From: Syntrophobacteraceae bacterium
Lineage (GTDB): Bacteria > Desulfobacterota > Syntrophobacteria > Syntrophobacterales > Syntrophobacteraceae
Assembly: GCA_025454175.1 (NCBI GenBank)
Contig: JALOOX010000060.1
Coordinates: 1-54,241, forward strand
Reading direction: 5' to 3'
DNA length: 54,241 bases
Shown here: positions 19,310 through 28,309 of the stretch, in pieces
How positions within the stretch are numbered: position 1 is the stretch's first letter
Layout of the letters: each line of letters starts with the position of its first letter
The notes under the pieces: generated by a model
Database searches by the model: none
The model's input: only the letters and a program-made list of their open reading frames with translations
What the model was told of the DNA's origin: nothing
Translations under genes and position numbers: made by a program

Positions 19310-19506
19310 GGACGGACAATGCGAGCGAAGTCTCCGGATTCCTCCCGGCGTCGAGAGGATACAGGAGCTTTCCCGGAACTGAAACGATCGTCCCTCACTA
19401 CCCTTCTCCTTTCTTTCCGTGATATAAGGACGGAATCGTCATGCTTTCCTGTGGGATTTGACAGGCGGGTCGACAACGTCGAGGCGAAGGGTTTGGGGGG
19501 ATCTTC

Positions 19507-21861
19507 TTGGCTCAAGGTCGACAGAACAGCATTTGGCGGCGGCACCGGCCGGAGTGCGACATCTTCAGAGGCCGTGCGCATTGGCTCCTCAAGTCTCTTG
19601 CATGCCTTGCCATCGTTGCGGTTTGCGTCGCCGTCTCCTGCAGTGCCCGGGCATCGGGGGCTGAAAAGCGAGTCCTGATCCTTTTTCCCTATGAGAACAA
19701 CTTTCCGGGGTTCTTTTATTTCGATAACAACCTTCGATCCGTCCTGAGGGCTTCTCCGTCGTTCTTTTTCGACTTCTACGCCGAGAGCATGGACCTGCTC
19801 CGCTTTCCCGATGAGCTCTACTTTGAGGACCTCGTGCACCTTTACCGGCAGAAGTATGCCGGGCGGAATATCGACCTGATCATTGCCGTCCTGGGTCCCG
19901 CGCTTGATTTTCTTGCCAAATACAAGGACGAGCTCTTCCCCGGCACACCTGTGCTGTATGTGGACATCGACAATCGGCTCCTCGATGGCAGCTTGCTGCT
20001 CAGTCCCGGAGCGGTCGTGACGGGAAGGTTCGACTTCGAAGGCACCCTGGATGTTGCGCTGGGGCTTCACCCCGATGTTCGCGACGTGTTCGTCGTCTCA
20101 GGGGAGTCCGACGTCGACCGCGCGATGGAAAAGCTGGCTGCAGAAGCATTTCAGAGCTTTGGAGACCGGGTCAGGCTCCACTCTCTTCGCGGGCTTCCCA
20201 TGGAGAGACTCCTCCAGAAGGTGTCCGGATTGCCCGAGCCGTCCATCGTTTTTTTTGTGACTATTTTCAAGGACACCGACGGGAAGACCTTTCTATCCCC
20301 TCAGGCCGCCTCGATGATATCCGAAAAATCGAATGTGCCGGTCTACGGCATGTCGGAATACTTGGTGGGGGCGGGAATTGTCGGTGGGCGTGTATACAGC
20401 TTTGAAAGGCTTGGGGAAAAGACCGCCCAATCGGCGCTGCGTCTTCTGTCCGGAGAAAGACCCGATGAAATCCCAATGCTGGAGGAAAGGGCGGACCGGG
20501 TCATCTTCGACTGGCGCCAGCTCAAGCGCTGGGGGATCAGCGAGGCAAGCCTCCCCCCCGGCAGCATCATCCGGAACAGGGACTTCTCGGCTTGGGAGGC
20601 ATACAGGCCGCAGATCCTGGGGATTGGGTCGGTCCTGATCCTGCAAAGCTTCCTCATCGGCGCACTTGTTCACAACCTGAGGAAGCGACGGCAGGCGAGC
20701 CAGGCCCTGATCCGCGGCGAGGAGCGGCTTCGGAGAGCTGCGGACGAGTGGAAGACGACTTTCGACAGCATTCCGGAACAGATCATGGTGCTGGACCGCG
20801 GCCTTCGAGTCGTCCGGGCCAATCAGGCGGCGGTTTCCTTCCTGGATCTCCCCCTCGAACGAATACTCGGGAACAACTGTTGCTCCCTGCTTTGCGGCAA
20901 GGAGAAGCCCTCCAAGGAATGCCCGCTTGAAGAGATGTTGAAGACCAAAAGGCACGCGGAGAGAGAAGTCCACGATGATGAAAAGGATAGCTCGCTCCTG
21001 TTTTCGGTGGACCCCATTCTTGATGGAACCGGTGAGATCGAGGGAATCATTCATACCACACGGGACATCACCCAGCGACGACGGGCCGAGGCGGAGGCTC
21101 ACCGGCAGATGACGGAGCTGGCCCACGTGACGCGGGTCGCCACGATGGGAGAGCTGGCCACATCCCTGGCCCATGAAATCAACCAGCCCCTCACGGCCAT
21201 CCTCGCCAATGCCCAGGCCGCCCAACGATTCCTGTCGACAGCCGAGCCGGACCTGGAGGAGGTCAGGGAGATACTGGCGGATATTGTCTCGGATGACAAA
21301 AGGGTCAGCGAGGTGATCCGTAGAATGCGCGCCCTTCTGAAAAAACAGACCGCTTCCTCCGAAGAGCTCGACCTGAACGAAACCGTCATGGAGTGCGTCG
21401 CCCTCGTGCGAAGCGCTTCCCTCCTTGAAGGACTGGTCGTCACCGCCGAGACGAATGGCGGTCCCATCCTGGTCCGGGGGGACCGCGTGCAGTTGCAGCA
21501 GGTGCTCTTCAACCTGATGGTGAACGGGGCCGGAGCCATGAACAGCGCGTCTCGCACCTTGAGAAGGATTCTCCTCAAAACGGAGATGGTGGACGACCGG
21601 ATGGCCAGGGTCTCGGTTTCGGACTCGGGCACAGGCATCGACGAGCGCAACGTGGACCGTCTCTTCGAGCCGTTCTTCACCACGAAGCCCGAGGGAATGG
21701 GTATGGGGCTTTCCATAAGCCGGACCATCATCAGGGCCCATGGCGGAGAGATGGGAGCCGCCAACAACCCCGGCGGCGGCGCCACGTTCACCTTCACCCT
21801 GCCCATATGCCGGGAAGGAGGGATGGACGGCGGGGAAGCAGGTGGTCAGGTTGGCCGATGA
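19507..21861 (+). CDS. Sensor histidine kinase with periplasmic ABC-substrate-binding-like sensor and PAS domain
   Basis: A first membrane segment (about 27-47) is followed by a 310-residue periplasmic part resembling ABC_sub_bind proteins (KRVLILFPYENNFPG, IDLIIAVLGPALDFL, GTPVLYVDID). A second membrane helix (about 366-388) leads to a PAS domain (about 415-520, with an NNCCSLLCGKEKPSKECPL cysteine-rich insertion). A FixL-type HisKA follows with His556 in LAHEINQPL, then a HATPase domain with the N box, DSGTGI, and GMGMGLSISRTI. The HEINQPL motif is typical of the FixL/DctB class. TTG 19507 is chosen from the GGGGGG run upstream and the following signal anchor. It converges with a FixJ-type regulator whose stop is 33 bp away, so the two are likely partners. 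Four Cys in the PAS region could bind metal or sense redox; that is inference. Confidence 0.85.
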   Translation: MAQGRQNSIWRRHRPECDIFRGRAHWLLKSLACLAIVAVCVAVSCSARASGAEKRVLILFPYENNFPGFFYFDNNLRSVLRASPSFFFDFYAESMDLLRFPDELYFEDLVHLYRQKYAGRNIDLIIAVLGPALDFLAKYKDELFPGTPVLYVDIDNRLLDGSLLLSPGAVVTGRFDFEGTLDVALGLHPDVRDVFVVSGESDVDRAMEKLAAEAFQSFGDRVRLHSLRGLPMERLLQKVSGLPEPSIVFFVTIFKDTDGKTFLSPQAASMISEKSNVPVYGMSEYLVGAGIVGGRVYSFERLGEKTAQSALRLLSGERPDEIPMLEERADRVIFDWRQLKRWGISEASLPPGSIIRNRDFSAWEAYRPQILGIGSVLILQSFLIGALVHNLRKRRQASQALIRGEERLRRAADEWKTTFDSIPEQIMVLDRGLRVVRANQAAVSFLDLPLERILGNNCCSLLCGKEKPSKECPLEEMLKTKRHAEREVHDDEKDSSLLFSVDPILDGTGEIEGIIHTTRDITQRRRAEAEAHRQMTELAHVTRVATMGELATSLAHEINQPLTAILANAQAAQRFLSTAEPDLEEVREILADIVSDDKRVSEVIRRMRALLKKQTASSEELDLNETVMECVALVRSASLLEGLVVTAETNGGPILVRGDRVQLQQVLFNLMVNGAGAMNSASRTLRRILLKTEMVDDRMARVSVSDSGTGIDERNVDRLFEPFFTTKPEGMGMGLSISRTIIRAHGGEMGAANNPGGGATFTFTLPICREGGMDGGEAGGQVGR

Positions 21862-21894
21862 CGGGATGAAGGACCCGCGATCTTGGACTCCATC

Positions 21895-22527
21895 TCAACA
21901 GGTCTCCGAAGAGCTGATCCCCAGCTTATCGGCGATGCGGACCAGGTCCGCCAGGGAGTCGGCGCCGAGCTTCCGCATGACGCGGGCTCGGTGCACCTTG
22001 ACGGTTTTTTCGGTGGTCCCGAGGTCGAAAGCGATCTGCTTGTTCAGCATACCGGTGACGACAAGACTGAAGACTTCATATTCACGCGGAGTAAGGTCCT
22101 TCAGACGCGCACGGAGCTCCTGAAGCTGCCATCGCTCCCGCATGACCTGCCGGTCCCGGGCGACAGCCCGGGAAATGACATCCAGGAGATCCTCGTCCAG
22201 AAAAGGCTTCTGGAGAAAATCCACCGCGCCGGCTTTCATGGCCCGCACACTCATGGGCACCGTCCCATGACCGGTGATGAAGATCACGGGAAGTGCGATG
22301 CCCCTGGCGGCCAGACGCTCCTGCAGCTCGAGCCCCCCCAGTGTGGGCATCTCGACATCGAGGATGAGGCAGCCCGGCAGCTCCCGATGCTGAAAATCCA
22401 GGAACTCCTCGGCGGACGAGAAGGTCTCGACCTCATAGCCCGCCGATCGGACCAGTCGCCCCAGGGCTTTCAGTACGGAGGGATCGTCATCCACCACGTA
22501 CACCACCGGTTTTTCATCGGTCTTCAC
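21895..22527 (-). CDS. FixJ/NarL-type response regulator
   Basis: The 210-residue protein has a receiver domain with acidic pocket DDD (13-15), phosphoacceptor Asp57 in LILDVEMP, and Lys in LQKPF. A LuxR/FixJ helix-turn-helix follows (LTPREYEVFSLVVTGMLNKQ, TEKTVKVHRARVMRKL). GTG 22527 is taken as start because AGGGAGAGG lies 9 bp upstream and the length matches FixJ; an ATG at 22557 would add ten unrelated residues. It faces the kinase gene tail to tail. A repeat element begins 46 bp upstream of the start. Confidence 0.88.
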   Translation of the reverse strand: MKTDEKPVVYVVDDDPSVLKALGRLVRSAGYEVETFSSAEEFLDFQHRELPGCLILDVEMPTLGGLELQERLAARGIALPVIFITGHGTVPMSVRAMKAGAVDFLQKPFLDEDLLDVISRAVARDRQVMRERWQLQELRARLKDLTPREYEVFSLVVTGMLNKQIAFDLGTTEKTVKVHRARVMRKLGADSLADLVRIADKLGISSSETC

Positions 22528-22986
22528 AACAAGTCGCCTCTCCCTGCTGGAATCCATATGCTCAGGTTCTGGGACGCTGTCCGAGAACACGTTCTTGTCA
22601 TTTCGAACGGAGCGTAGCGGAGAGAGAAATCTCATGGACTCGTGGTGCCGCGATGAAGAAGATTTCTCGCAATCGCTCGAAAGGACAGTTTTCGGACCGT
22701 CTCCTGGCCGTGCTCATGGAGGCCTGCCATACGCATCAGATTAGCGGATCAGGATCGTCAAGGCAACGGAATCCCGGAATCCAGGGAGAGTCCCACGACT
22801 GTCCCTGTTGATTCGGGTCAACCCATTTTGATACCCTGCGGGTGCTCTTCCCTTCGAAATTCAACAGCATTGACGTCCCGGGGGGCGGGCACCACGAGGG
22901 AATGGATCGAGAAGGACATGGAGCTGGCATAAACAGACGGGAGGGGACGTCGGCCCATTGGCCGACCACCGTGCGGAGGTTGATTG
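22528..22986. other. Gene-free divergent region with repeat
   Basis: This 459-bp stretch separates the minus-strand response regulator from the plus-strand 559-residue protein. It contains the MITE-like repeat at 22573-22705 and a fragment similar to the GGATTCCGG...CCGGAATCCAG repeat near 22768-22790. The rest (22791-22974) shows no coding frame I can support; the last bases hold the GGAGG ribosome binding site of the next gene. Confidence 0.45.
22573..22705. repeat. MITE-like inverted-repeat element, copy 2
   Basis: The ends GACGCTGTCCGA and TCGGACCGTCTCCT, with inner TGTCATTTCGAACGGAGCGT and a GAGAAATC...GATTTCTCGC pair, match the element at 475-609 in order and spacing but with substitutions. 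It lies just upstream of the response regulator. Confidence 0.55.
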
Positions 22987-24663
22987 ATGGAGGAAACCAC
23001 AAGGTCACATGCTGGAAGACTGGCGATCCGCAATTTCAGGATCGCCGCGGACGCCCTTCTGCTGATGGGGCGCTTCAAAATGAACGGACGGTCCGGCCAG
23101 GTGCTCCAGGATGCTCTCAAGACCCTCAGCCCCGAGATTTACGGCACCATGAACGACCCCAGGAGCATTGAGCTGAAGGGGCTGGAGTACGTGATGGACA
23201 GGCTCCCCAGGGGAATCGAGGAGTGCAGCCGTTTCGTGATGACCTCCGAGGAGGACCTCGGGGATACCCCTTTTGTGATGCTGCAGCCACCGAAGCGCAG
23301 AAGGACCTCCTATCGCATCAATGACAAGGAGATGTGCTTTGTGATCACACGGGGTTTCAGCGAAATCTACGATATCCTGACTCATCTGACCTTCCTGCAC
23401 ATCGAGGCGAAAAATATTCACAGCAAGATGAGAGACCAGGAAGGAAACCTGACTACCGAATGGAAGGAATTCGAAAAATTGGTGGAGCTTGAAGACGAGC
23501 TCGACAATGAGCGCCTGAACCGGGCAATCTGGACCTTGAGTATCATTCTTGGCAGGACGTTTCATGAAACCAAGGCGTCCTATCAATATTTTGATCAGTC
23601 GAGAAGACAGTTAAACGCCAGCAACAGCCTGTTTTCCATCATATATAAACTTGGCAAAGGGAATGAGTACATAGTCGAAAACCAATTTGACGTAGAAATT
23701 CAGTTCACTCCGGATTTAAGTCTTGTCATTCTTCATCATATCTATGGCAAGAAGTGGGCTGCCAACATCAAACAAAAACTATGGGACTTGAATCTACACT
23801 CTCGTCCCTTGCATCTAATAAGCTCAAACCTTCACAGCGTGCTCAACCTCCTGTATGGATTCCCCACAACGAGACGCGGTCTGGACACTGACATCAGTCA
23901 GGATTTGCATGCGTTCATCCAGGAGATACGGAACAGCAGGGTTCAAATCCTGGACTATGCCAAACAGCATGGCTTCCATGAAGTTCCGGATGAGTCCGGC
24001 GCGCATGTGGACTGCCAGATCATCGATACCGCCGCGCTGAATGTGGACGGTTTGCACCCGGACCTGAGAATTGACATGCAGGCTGTGGCAGTGGAGAAAC
24101 CGGTCATTCTCGTCATGGATTATGCCTTTGGAACGCAGGCTTATGAGCTGATCGATTCACTGCTGAAGCCCATGGTGATGGAAGGAGCGGAAAAGAACCT
24201 GAACCTCCGCTCCATTTCGGTGATGGGCAAGGCGGGAACGCTCATGGGAAAGAAGGGCGACATCATGATCCCCACGGCCCATGTGCTCGAAGGGTCCGCG
24301 CACAATTACATCCTCGACAATGACCTGACGACGGAGGACTTCGCAGGCTACGAGGATGTTTTTGTGGGGCCGGTGATCACGGTGCTCGGAACGTCCCTGC
24401 AGAACCGGGATGTGCTGGAGACTTTCAAGACCACGAGCTGGAAGGCCGTTGGCCTGGAGATGGAAGGGGGCCACTATCATCGCGCCATCAATGCCGCCAT
24501 GATTCGGGGGCACATCTCAAAGGATGTCAAGGTTCGATATGCCTATTATGCCTCGGACAACCCCCTCAAGAGCGGGCAGACCCTCGCCTCGGGCAGCCTG
24601 GGAGTGGAAGGAATCCAGCCGACCTACATGATCACGAAATCCATTCTGGAGAAGATCTTGTAG
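22987..24663 (+). CDS. Two-part protein with nucleoside-phosphorylase-like C-terminus (DUF6909-like)
   Basis: The 558-residue protein starts with a helical region containing LSPEIYG, GLEYVMDRLPRGIEECSRF and GFSEIYDILTHLTFLHIEA. Its last 200 residues (MDYAFGTQAYEL, SVMGKAGTLMGKKGDIMIPT, ITVLGTSLQNRD, VGLEMEGGHYHRAI, YYASDNPLKSG) have the shape of a purine nucleoside phosphorylase-like fold; GLEMEG is close to the family's ribose-binding VEMEG. I recall similar proteins under the name DUF6909, but cannot confirm this here. It may act on a nucleoside or nucleotide. The ribosome binding site GGAGG sits 7 bp before ATG 22987. Codon use in the middle (about 23600-23850) is more AT-rich than in its neighbours. 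It stands alone, flanked by repeats. Confidence 0.6.
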   Translation: MEETTRSHAGRLAIRNFRIAADALLLMGRFKMNGRSGQVLQDALKTLSPEIYGTMNDPRSIELKGLEYVMDRLPRGIEECSRFVMTSEEDLGDTPFVMLQPPKRRRTSYRINDKEMCFVITRGFSEIYDILTHLTFLHIEAKNIHSKMRDQEGNLTTEWKEFEKLVELEDELDNERLNRAIWTLSIILGRTFHETKASYQYFDQSRRQLNASNSLFSIIYKLGKGNEYIVENQFDVEIQFTPDLSLVILHHIYGKKWAANIKQKLWDLNLHSRPLHLISSNLHSVLNLLYGFPTTRRGLDTDISQDLHAFIQEIRNSRVQILDYAKQHGFHEVPDESGAHVDCQIIDTAALNVDGLHPDLRIDMQAVAVEKPVILVMDYAFGTQAYELIDSLLKPMVMEGAEKNLNLRSISVMGKAGTLMGKKGDIMIPTAHVLEGSAHNYILDNDLTTEDFAGYEDVFVGPVITVLGTSLQNRDVLETFKTTSWKAVGLEMEGGHYHRAINAAMIRGHISKDVKVRYAYYASDNPLKSGQTLASGSLGVEGIQPTYMITKSILEKIL

Positions 24664-25034
24664 TTTCAGCATTTCCCCATGCCCCTCCGGGCACCCTGAA
24701 CAGTGAAGGGGCTCACGAGGCGCTGGTTTTCAACTTGAAACCAGGAAGATTTTAGCCCTACAACGCAAGATCTCGATCTCAGCTGTGTCATCCCGAGCGA
24801 ATGCGAGGGATCTCGAGATTTCTCCCTTCGGTCGAAATGACAGAATAGGCCCGCGGGTCTGGGTATAAGTCCCGCTAACCCCGGCCGGGACGCAACCCGG
24901 CCCTACCGTTAAGAACCTCGCTGGTAGGGCCGGGTTGCGTCCCGGCCTATAAGGTGCTGTGTCTCCACCCGATCCGGATCTTTCGTCCCGGCCTGCCATT
25001 ACCAAACAGGCTCTTGGAGCCGCCGCACGACGGC
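24664..25034. other. Gene-free region of repeats between convergent genes
   Basis: This 371-bp stretch separates two convergent genes. It carries a GAAACC-type repeat near 24722-24752, a degenerate TCATCCCGAGCG...TCGAAATGACA element near 24786-24845 and a long perfect hairpin at 24883-24947. No coding frame is supported. Confidence 0.5.
24883..24947. repeat. 25-bp perfect inverted repeat (hairpin), copy 1
   Basis: Arms of 25 bp (24883-24907 and 24923-24947, beginning GGCCGGGACGCAACCCGG) surround a 15-base loop. Single arms recur at 35173-35197 and 54200-54224. Lying between convergent stops, it could terminate both transcripts, but it lacks a U-run, and its recurrence suggests a dispersed repeat. 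Confidence 0.7.
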
Positions 25035-26309
25035 TCAGCCGCCGTGCTTGTCAGGCCGGAGCAGCAAAGACCCTCCCGCTCCCAGGACCAGGGCTACCGC
25101 ACCGGCGATGACGAATGCCGGGGCGAATGACTCGGTGGCGTCGGCAATGGCTCCGGCAAGATAAGGCCCGATGGCCTGCCCGATGCCGAAGATGACGGTC
25201 AGGAGGCCAAGGGCGGCGGGCGCCAGCGTGGGACCGAACACGTCGCCCGCAAGGGCGGCCATGAGCGCCGGGATGCTCCAGGCGGTGAGCGCAAACAGGG
25301 CGGCGGACAGGAACACCGCCCTCGGCTCATTGCTGAGCCCGAAAACGGCGAATCCCAGGCCCTGCAAAGTGAAGACGGCCACCAATGCGATCCGTCGGCC
25401 GAAGCGGTCCGAAACGCCGCCCCAGAGGAAGCCGCTCACCAGGGACACGATGCCGATCTTCATCCAGAGCGAGCCTGCGGCGGCAACTGTAAAACCGCTC
25501 TCCCGAACGAGGTGCGTGATGAAGAACGTCGAATAGATGATGTAGGAAAAGCCGAAGGCAAAGTAGATGGCGGAAAGCCGCCACAGCATGCGGGATTTAT
25601 AGACGAGCCCCCAGCGCAGAACAGCGGTGCCGTTGATGGCCGTGCCCTGCTGGGTTTCAGCGTGGCTGGCGCCCACCGGGGTCAGCCCCTTCTCCAGGGG
25701 CCGGTTTCGCAGCAGCAGCGCGCAGAGCCCGCAAGCCACAAGCCCCAGTGCGCCGAGCACAACCCAGCTGACCCGCCAGCCGTCGGTACCCCACGCATCG
25801 AGGATGGCGGGGATCAATGGGCCGGTCACGATGAGTCCCAGGCTTGAGCCGGCCACGCCGATGCCCGAGGCAAGCCCGCGCCTTCGCATGCCAAACCATG
25901 CGGAAACCAGGCCCATGGCCGGAACATTGCCGCCCGCGCCGCCGACCCCGGCAAGGAAGCGGCCGATGCAGGCCGAGCTGAAAGAAGGAAAAAGACCGGT
26001 GAAAATCATGGCAAGGCTCACGATGAGCAGCGACACCGAGATGACGATTCGGGGGCCAAAGCGGGCGGCGAGCATGCCGGCAAAGACGACCGTGAGCAGA
26101 TACCCGATGAGGTTCAGTGTCTGGAGCTCCCCGACCTGGGTGTTCGAGAGCTGCAGCCCCTCCTGCATGGCGGGCAGGATGGTTGTGTAGCCAAACCGCG
26201 CAAGCCCCAGTGCGCTGAAGACCGCGGACACGATCAGGGCGAGCACCACGTAGCCGTAGTGTAGCGCAGGAGCCTGCTCTTCATCCCGTGGTGGACTTTT
26301 CCGGTTCAT
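25035..26309 (-). CDS. MFS transporter
   Basis: The 424-residue inner-membrane protein has twelve hydrophobic segments, a cytoplasmic N-terminus, the loop 2-3 motif GMLAARFGPRIVISVS and a related GGVSDRFGRRIALV in the second half. It resembles YbfB/OFA-type transporters (ARFGYTTILPAMQEGLQLSNTQ). The substrate cannot be inferred. No ribosome binding site was examined in detail; the start is the first ATG of the frame. It is the first gene of the minus-strand group 25035-27821, but the next gene starts 22 bp beyond its start, so it may be the last cistron of that operon. Confidence 0.85.
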   Translation of the reverse strand: MNRKSPPRDEEQAPALHYGYVVLALIVSAVFSALGLARFGYTTILPAMQEGLQLSNTQVGELQTLNLIGYLLTVVFAGMLAARFGPRIVISVSLLIVSLAMIFTGLFPSFSSACIGRFLAGVGGAGGNVPAMGLVSAWFGMRRRGLASGIGVAGSSLGLIVTGPLIPAILDAWGTDGWRVSWVVLGALGLVACGLCALLLRNRPLEKGLTPVGASHAETQQGTAINGTAVLRWGLVYKSRMLWRLSAIYFAFGFSYIIYSTFFITHLVRESGFTVAAAGSLWMKIGIVSLVSGFLWGGVSDRFGRRIALVAVFTLQGLGFAVFGLSNEPRAVFLSAALFALTAWSIPALMAALAGDVFGPTLAPAALGLLTVIFGIGQAIGPYLAGAIADATESFAPAFVIAGAVALVLGAGGSLLLRPDKHGG

Positions 26310-26331
26310 TCGTTCAGCGATGAGTCACCTG

Positions 26332-26889
26332 TCACTTGCTGATCCGGCTGATTTTCGTACCCTGAAGGCCGAGACCGCCCATGAGACCCTTTTGGCCGAA
26401 GAAGAAGGCGTAGATATCCGAATGCAGGGTCGTCGTGGACATCGAGGCGGCTTTTCCCACGTCCACGATAACGATGCTGGGCCCGGTGCCAAGCTCCCAG
26501 CCGTCGGTCCGATTGATATAGTCAATGGCCGAATCGCTCATCAAAAACAAGGCGTAACCGTATTTCTGCAGTCCCGCCTGCAGTCCGTAGGACGCCTGGA
26601 TCGTGCTGTAATACCCCGCTGTTTTCCCGCGCGTGACGAGAACCCCCTCCCCATACTGACCTCCCACGATGAAGCCCCCCTTGACGATGCTCGGGAAGAC
26701 CAGGACGGCTCTGGCTTTTTGTCCCAGCGCCTTCGCTGAAGGCGATTGGGCGTAGAGCTGCTGCAGGGCGCTCCTCGCGGCACGGTCGATTTCCGCGGCG
26801 GATGCACCCAGGACGGGGTGAGGGTTAATGAGCATGGTTCCAGCCAACAGGAGAGCCAGGAGTGCCAACTTAAAGCTGCAATATCTCAT
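26332..26889 (-). CDS. SYLF-domain (Ysc84-like) exported protein
   Basis: The 185-residue protein has a signal peptide (LALLALLLAGTM...GASA). It then matches the Ysc84/SYLF family: KARAVLVFPSIVKGGFIVGGQYGEGVL, TAGYYSTIQASYGLQAG (the first motif spans KARAVLVFPSIVKGG plus FIVGGQYGEGVL), GPSIVIVDVGKAASMSTTTL and DIYAFFFGQKGLMGGLGLQG. The domain binds lipids or phosphoinositides in eukaryotes; in bacteria it is a periplasmic or outer-membrane-associated protein. ATG 26889 is chosen for the GAGGA ribosome binding site 9 bp upstream and the signal peptide. A gap of 22 bp separates it from the MFS gene. Confidence 0.85.
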   Translation of the reverse strand: MRYCSFKLALLALLLAGTMLINPHPVLGASAAEIDRAARSALQQLYAQSPSAKALGQKARAVLVFPSIVKGGFIVGGQYGEGVLVTRGKTAGYYSTIQASYGLQAGLQKYGYALFLMSDSAIDYINRTDGWELGTGPSIVIVDVGKAASMSTTTLHSDIYAFFFGQKGLMGGLGLQGTKISRISK

Positions 26890-27116
26890 GATCGTGTCCT
26901 CGATTTCAAACAGTTCGTGTTTGGCGAGCCCGGGACCAAACCGGGCACAGCAGTCTCTCATGCCCTTCGGGTCACCCGAAATCATGAAAAGGCTGCCGGC
27001 GGGGCTGGTTTTCAACTTGAAGCCTGAAACCTTGAACTTGAAACTTTACAGGGCAGGGAAACGGCAAACTCCACCGGCTCCCCGACTCACTGTCGAGCCC
27101 GCGGCGGGGGCGTGAG

Positions 27117-27605
27117 CTACCCATCCGTTTTGGCGAGCGGTATGTTTCGAGCCAGCTCATACATCAGGGCAGCCTGGATCTTGTTTTCCAGCTGGTAGTA
27201 GCGAGCCACCTTCCTGTCGGGCAGGGCTTTTCGAAACTTGGGGAGGTAGGCCTGAATCAGCTTCAGTCGCAAAGCTTCGATATTGATGGATTCGTCAAGC
27301 AGCTTCTTCGCAATATCGTTGGTCAATTTCTCATAGGAATCCTCATACTCCTTGATCAGATTCAGGGTTCTGGCTCGAAGCAGAAACAGCTCATCCTGGT
27401 AGCGCTCATAGACCGGCCAGAAGGATTTGGCTTCGGCCTCGGTCAACTGCATGTTGTCCGCGACAAGAAGCTTCTTGTCGGCACGGATCTTTTCAAGAAC
27501 GATCTGCATGTTGTCCGCCGCCTTCTCCTCAGCCGCTACGGGGACGGCGGCCATCACCATTGCCGCCAGCAGCAAGACGCTCAGAAACACTATTCGCCTC
27601 TTCAT
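27117..27605 (-). CDS. Small periplasmic helical protein (LTxxEAxxFWPVYxxY type)
   Basis: The 162-residue protein has a clear signal peptide (VLLLAAMVMAAVPVAAEE). The mature part is helical with MQLTEAEAKSFWPVYERYQD, a motif shared by many uncharacterised exported proteins that loosely resemble Spy/CpxP chaperones. Function is unknown. The ribosome binding site AGGAGGAGGAGG lies just upstream of ATG 27605. It may sit with the SYLF and small lipoprotein genes in an envelope-related operon. Confidence 0.7.
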   Translation of the reverse strand: MKRRIVFLSVLLLAAMVMAAVPVAAEEKAADNMQIVLEKIRADKKLLVADNMQLTEAEAKSFWPVYERYQDELFLLRARTLNLIKEYEDSYEKLTNDIAKKLLDESINIEALRLKLIQAYLPKFRKALPDRKVARYYQLENKIQAALMYELARNIPLAKTDG

Positions 27606-27656
27606 CTTCCTCCTCCTCCTTTGATGGGCTCATCCGGCAAATTGATGGGGCACCAT

Positions 27657-27821
27657 TCAGGGATGACAGTATGGTGCATACGGGCACGGGTCATCGCCGG
27701 CAGGGCAGCCAAAGTCCTGCACGGTCACGAGATCCGGTGTGGACATGGTTTGTACATGCCCACAGGCGGCAATGCTCAACAAGACAATCAGCAAAACGAT
27801 CTTCGTCACCATTGGATTCAT
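27657..27821 (-). CDS. Small lipoprotein
   Basis: The 54-residue protein has a lipobox (LIVLLSIAACGH; lipid Cys near residue 19) and a Cys/Pro-rich tail (FGCPAGDDPCPYAPYCHP) with three more cysteines. GGAGG lies 7 bp upstream of ATG 27821; the ATG at 27827 would be too close to it. It is divergent from the receiver gene at 28458 across a region with two palindromic sites. I do not recognise the family. Confidence 0.6.
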   Translation of the reverse strand: MNPMVTKIVLLIVLLSIAACGHVQTMSTPDLVTVQDFGCPAGDDPCPYAPYCHP

Positions 27822-28033
27822 GTTCATTCCTCCATCCTTCCTGGCTGGTTCTTGAAAATCAGACCATGAGGCGCGCAATTACGAATCCCACAAGGCGATG
27901 CGCCGGCGCCTCACAGCCTTCCACTCCCTGTGCATCAGTCCCGCACCCACAAGGCCCGGGGGAAATAAGGACCCTTGCTTTCCGTGCCCGCCCGCAGGCG
28001 ACTCCACGTTTACAGGAATGAATGGCGCAAAGA

Positions 28034-28053
28034 TATTAGACCTTGGTCCAATA
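28034..28053. promoter_or_regulatory. Palindromic operator-like site 3
   Basis: TATTAGACCTTGGTCCAATA has one mismatch in the left arm relative to the site at 10491 and the same TT centre. It lies about 210 bp from the small lipoprotein start, on the minus-strand gene's side. Confidence 0.6.
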
Positions 28054-28289
28054 CCCGAGAGGAGCCATTAGCATTGAGCTGTTGGCTTGCAGCCAAAAAC
28101 CTCAACAGGCTGCAACTGTAGACCGTCATGCCGTCAGAGTATGCCGATTATACTATAAACTGCCAATGTATTGAGCTAATATCCAAAAACTAAGAGCTGA
28201 TCGCTTCATTCAGGCAATACAGAAGACCGCGGGGTGCCATGAGGCGCTCCAGGGCAGGGGGTTTGGGGCATTTCATTGCTTGCCCGTCC

Positions 28290-28309
28290 TATTGGACCAA
28301 GGTCCAATT
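28290..28309. promoter_or_regulatory. Palindromic operator-like site 4
   Basis: TATTGGACCAAGGTCCAATT matches the consensus with an AA centre. It lies about 150-170 bp upstream of the receiver gene and the glycolytic island. Confidence 0.6.

Noticed and set aside
20293..21741. 482-codon minus-strand frame opposite the sensor kinase
   Set aside because: It lies entirely antisense to a kinase with intact HisKA and HATPase motifs and shows no domain of its own.
24883..24947. The 25-bp hairpin as a classical terminator
   Set aside because: It lacks a following U-run and its arms recur elsewhere as single copies, so it was listed as a repeat.
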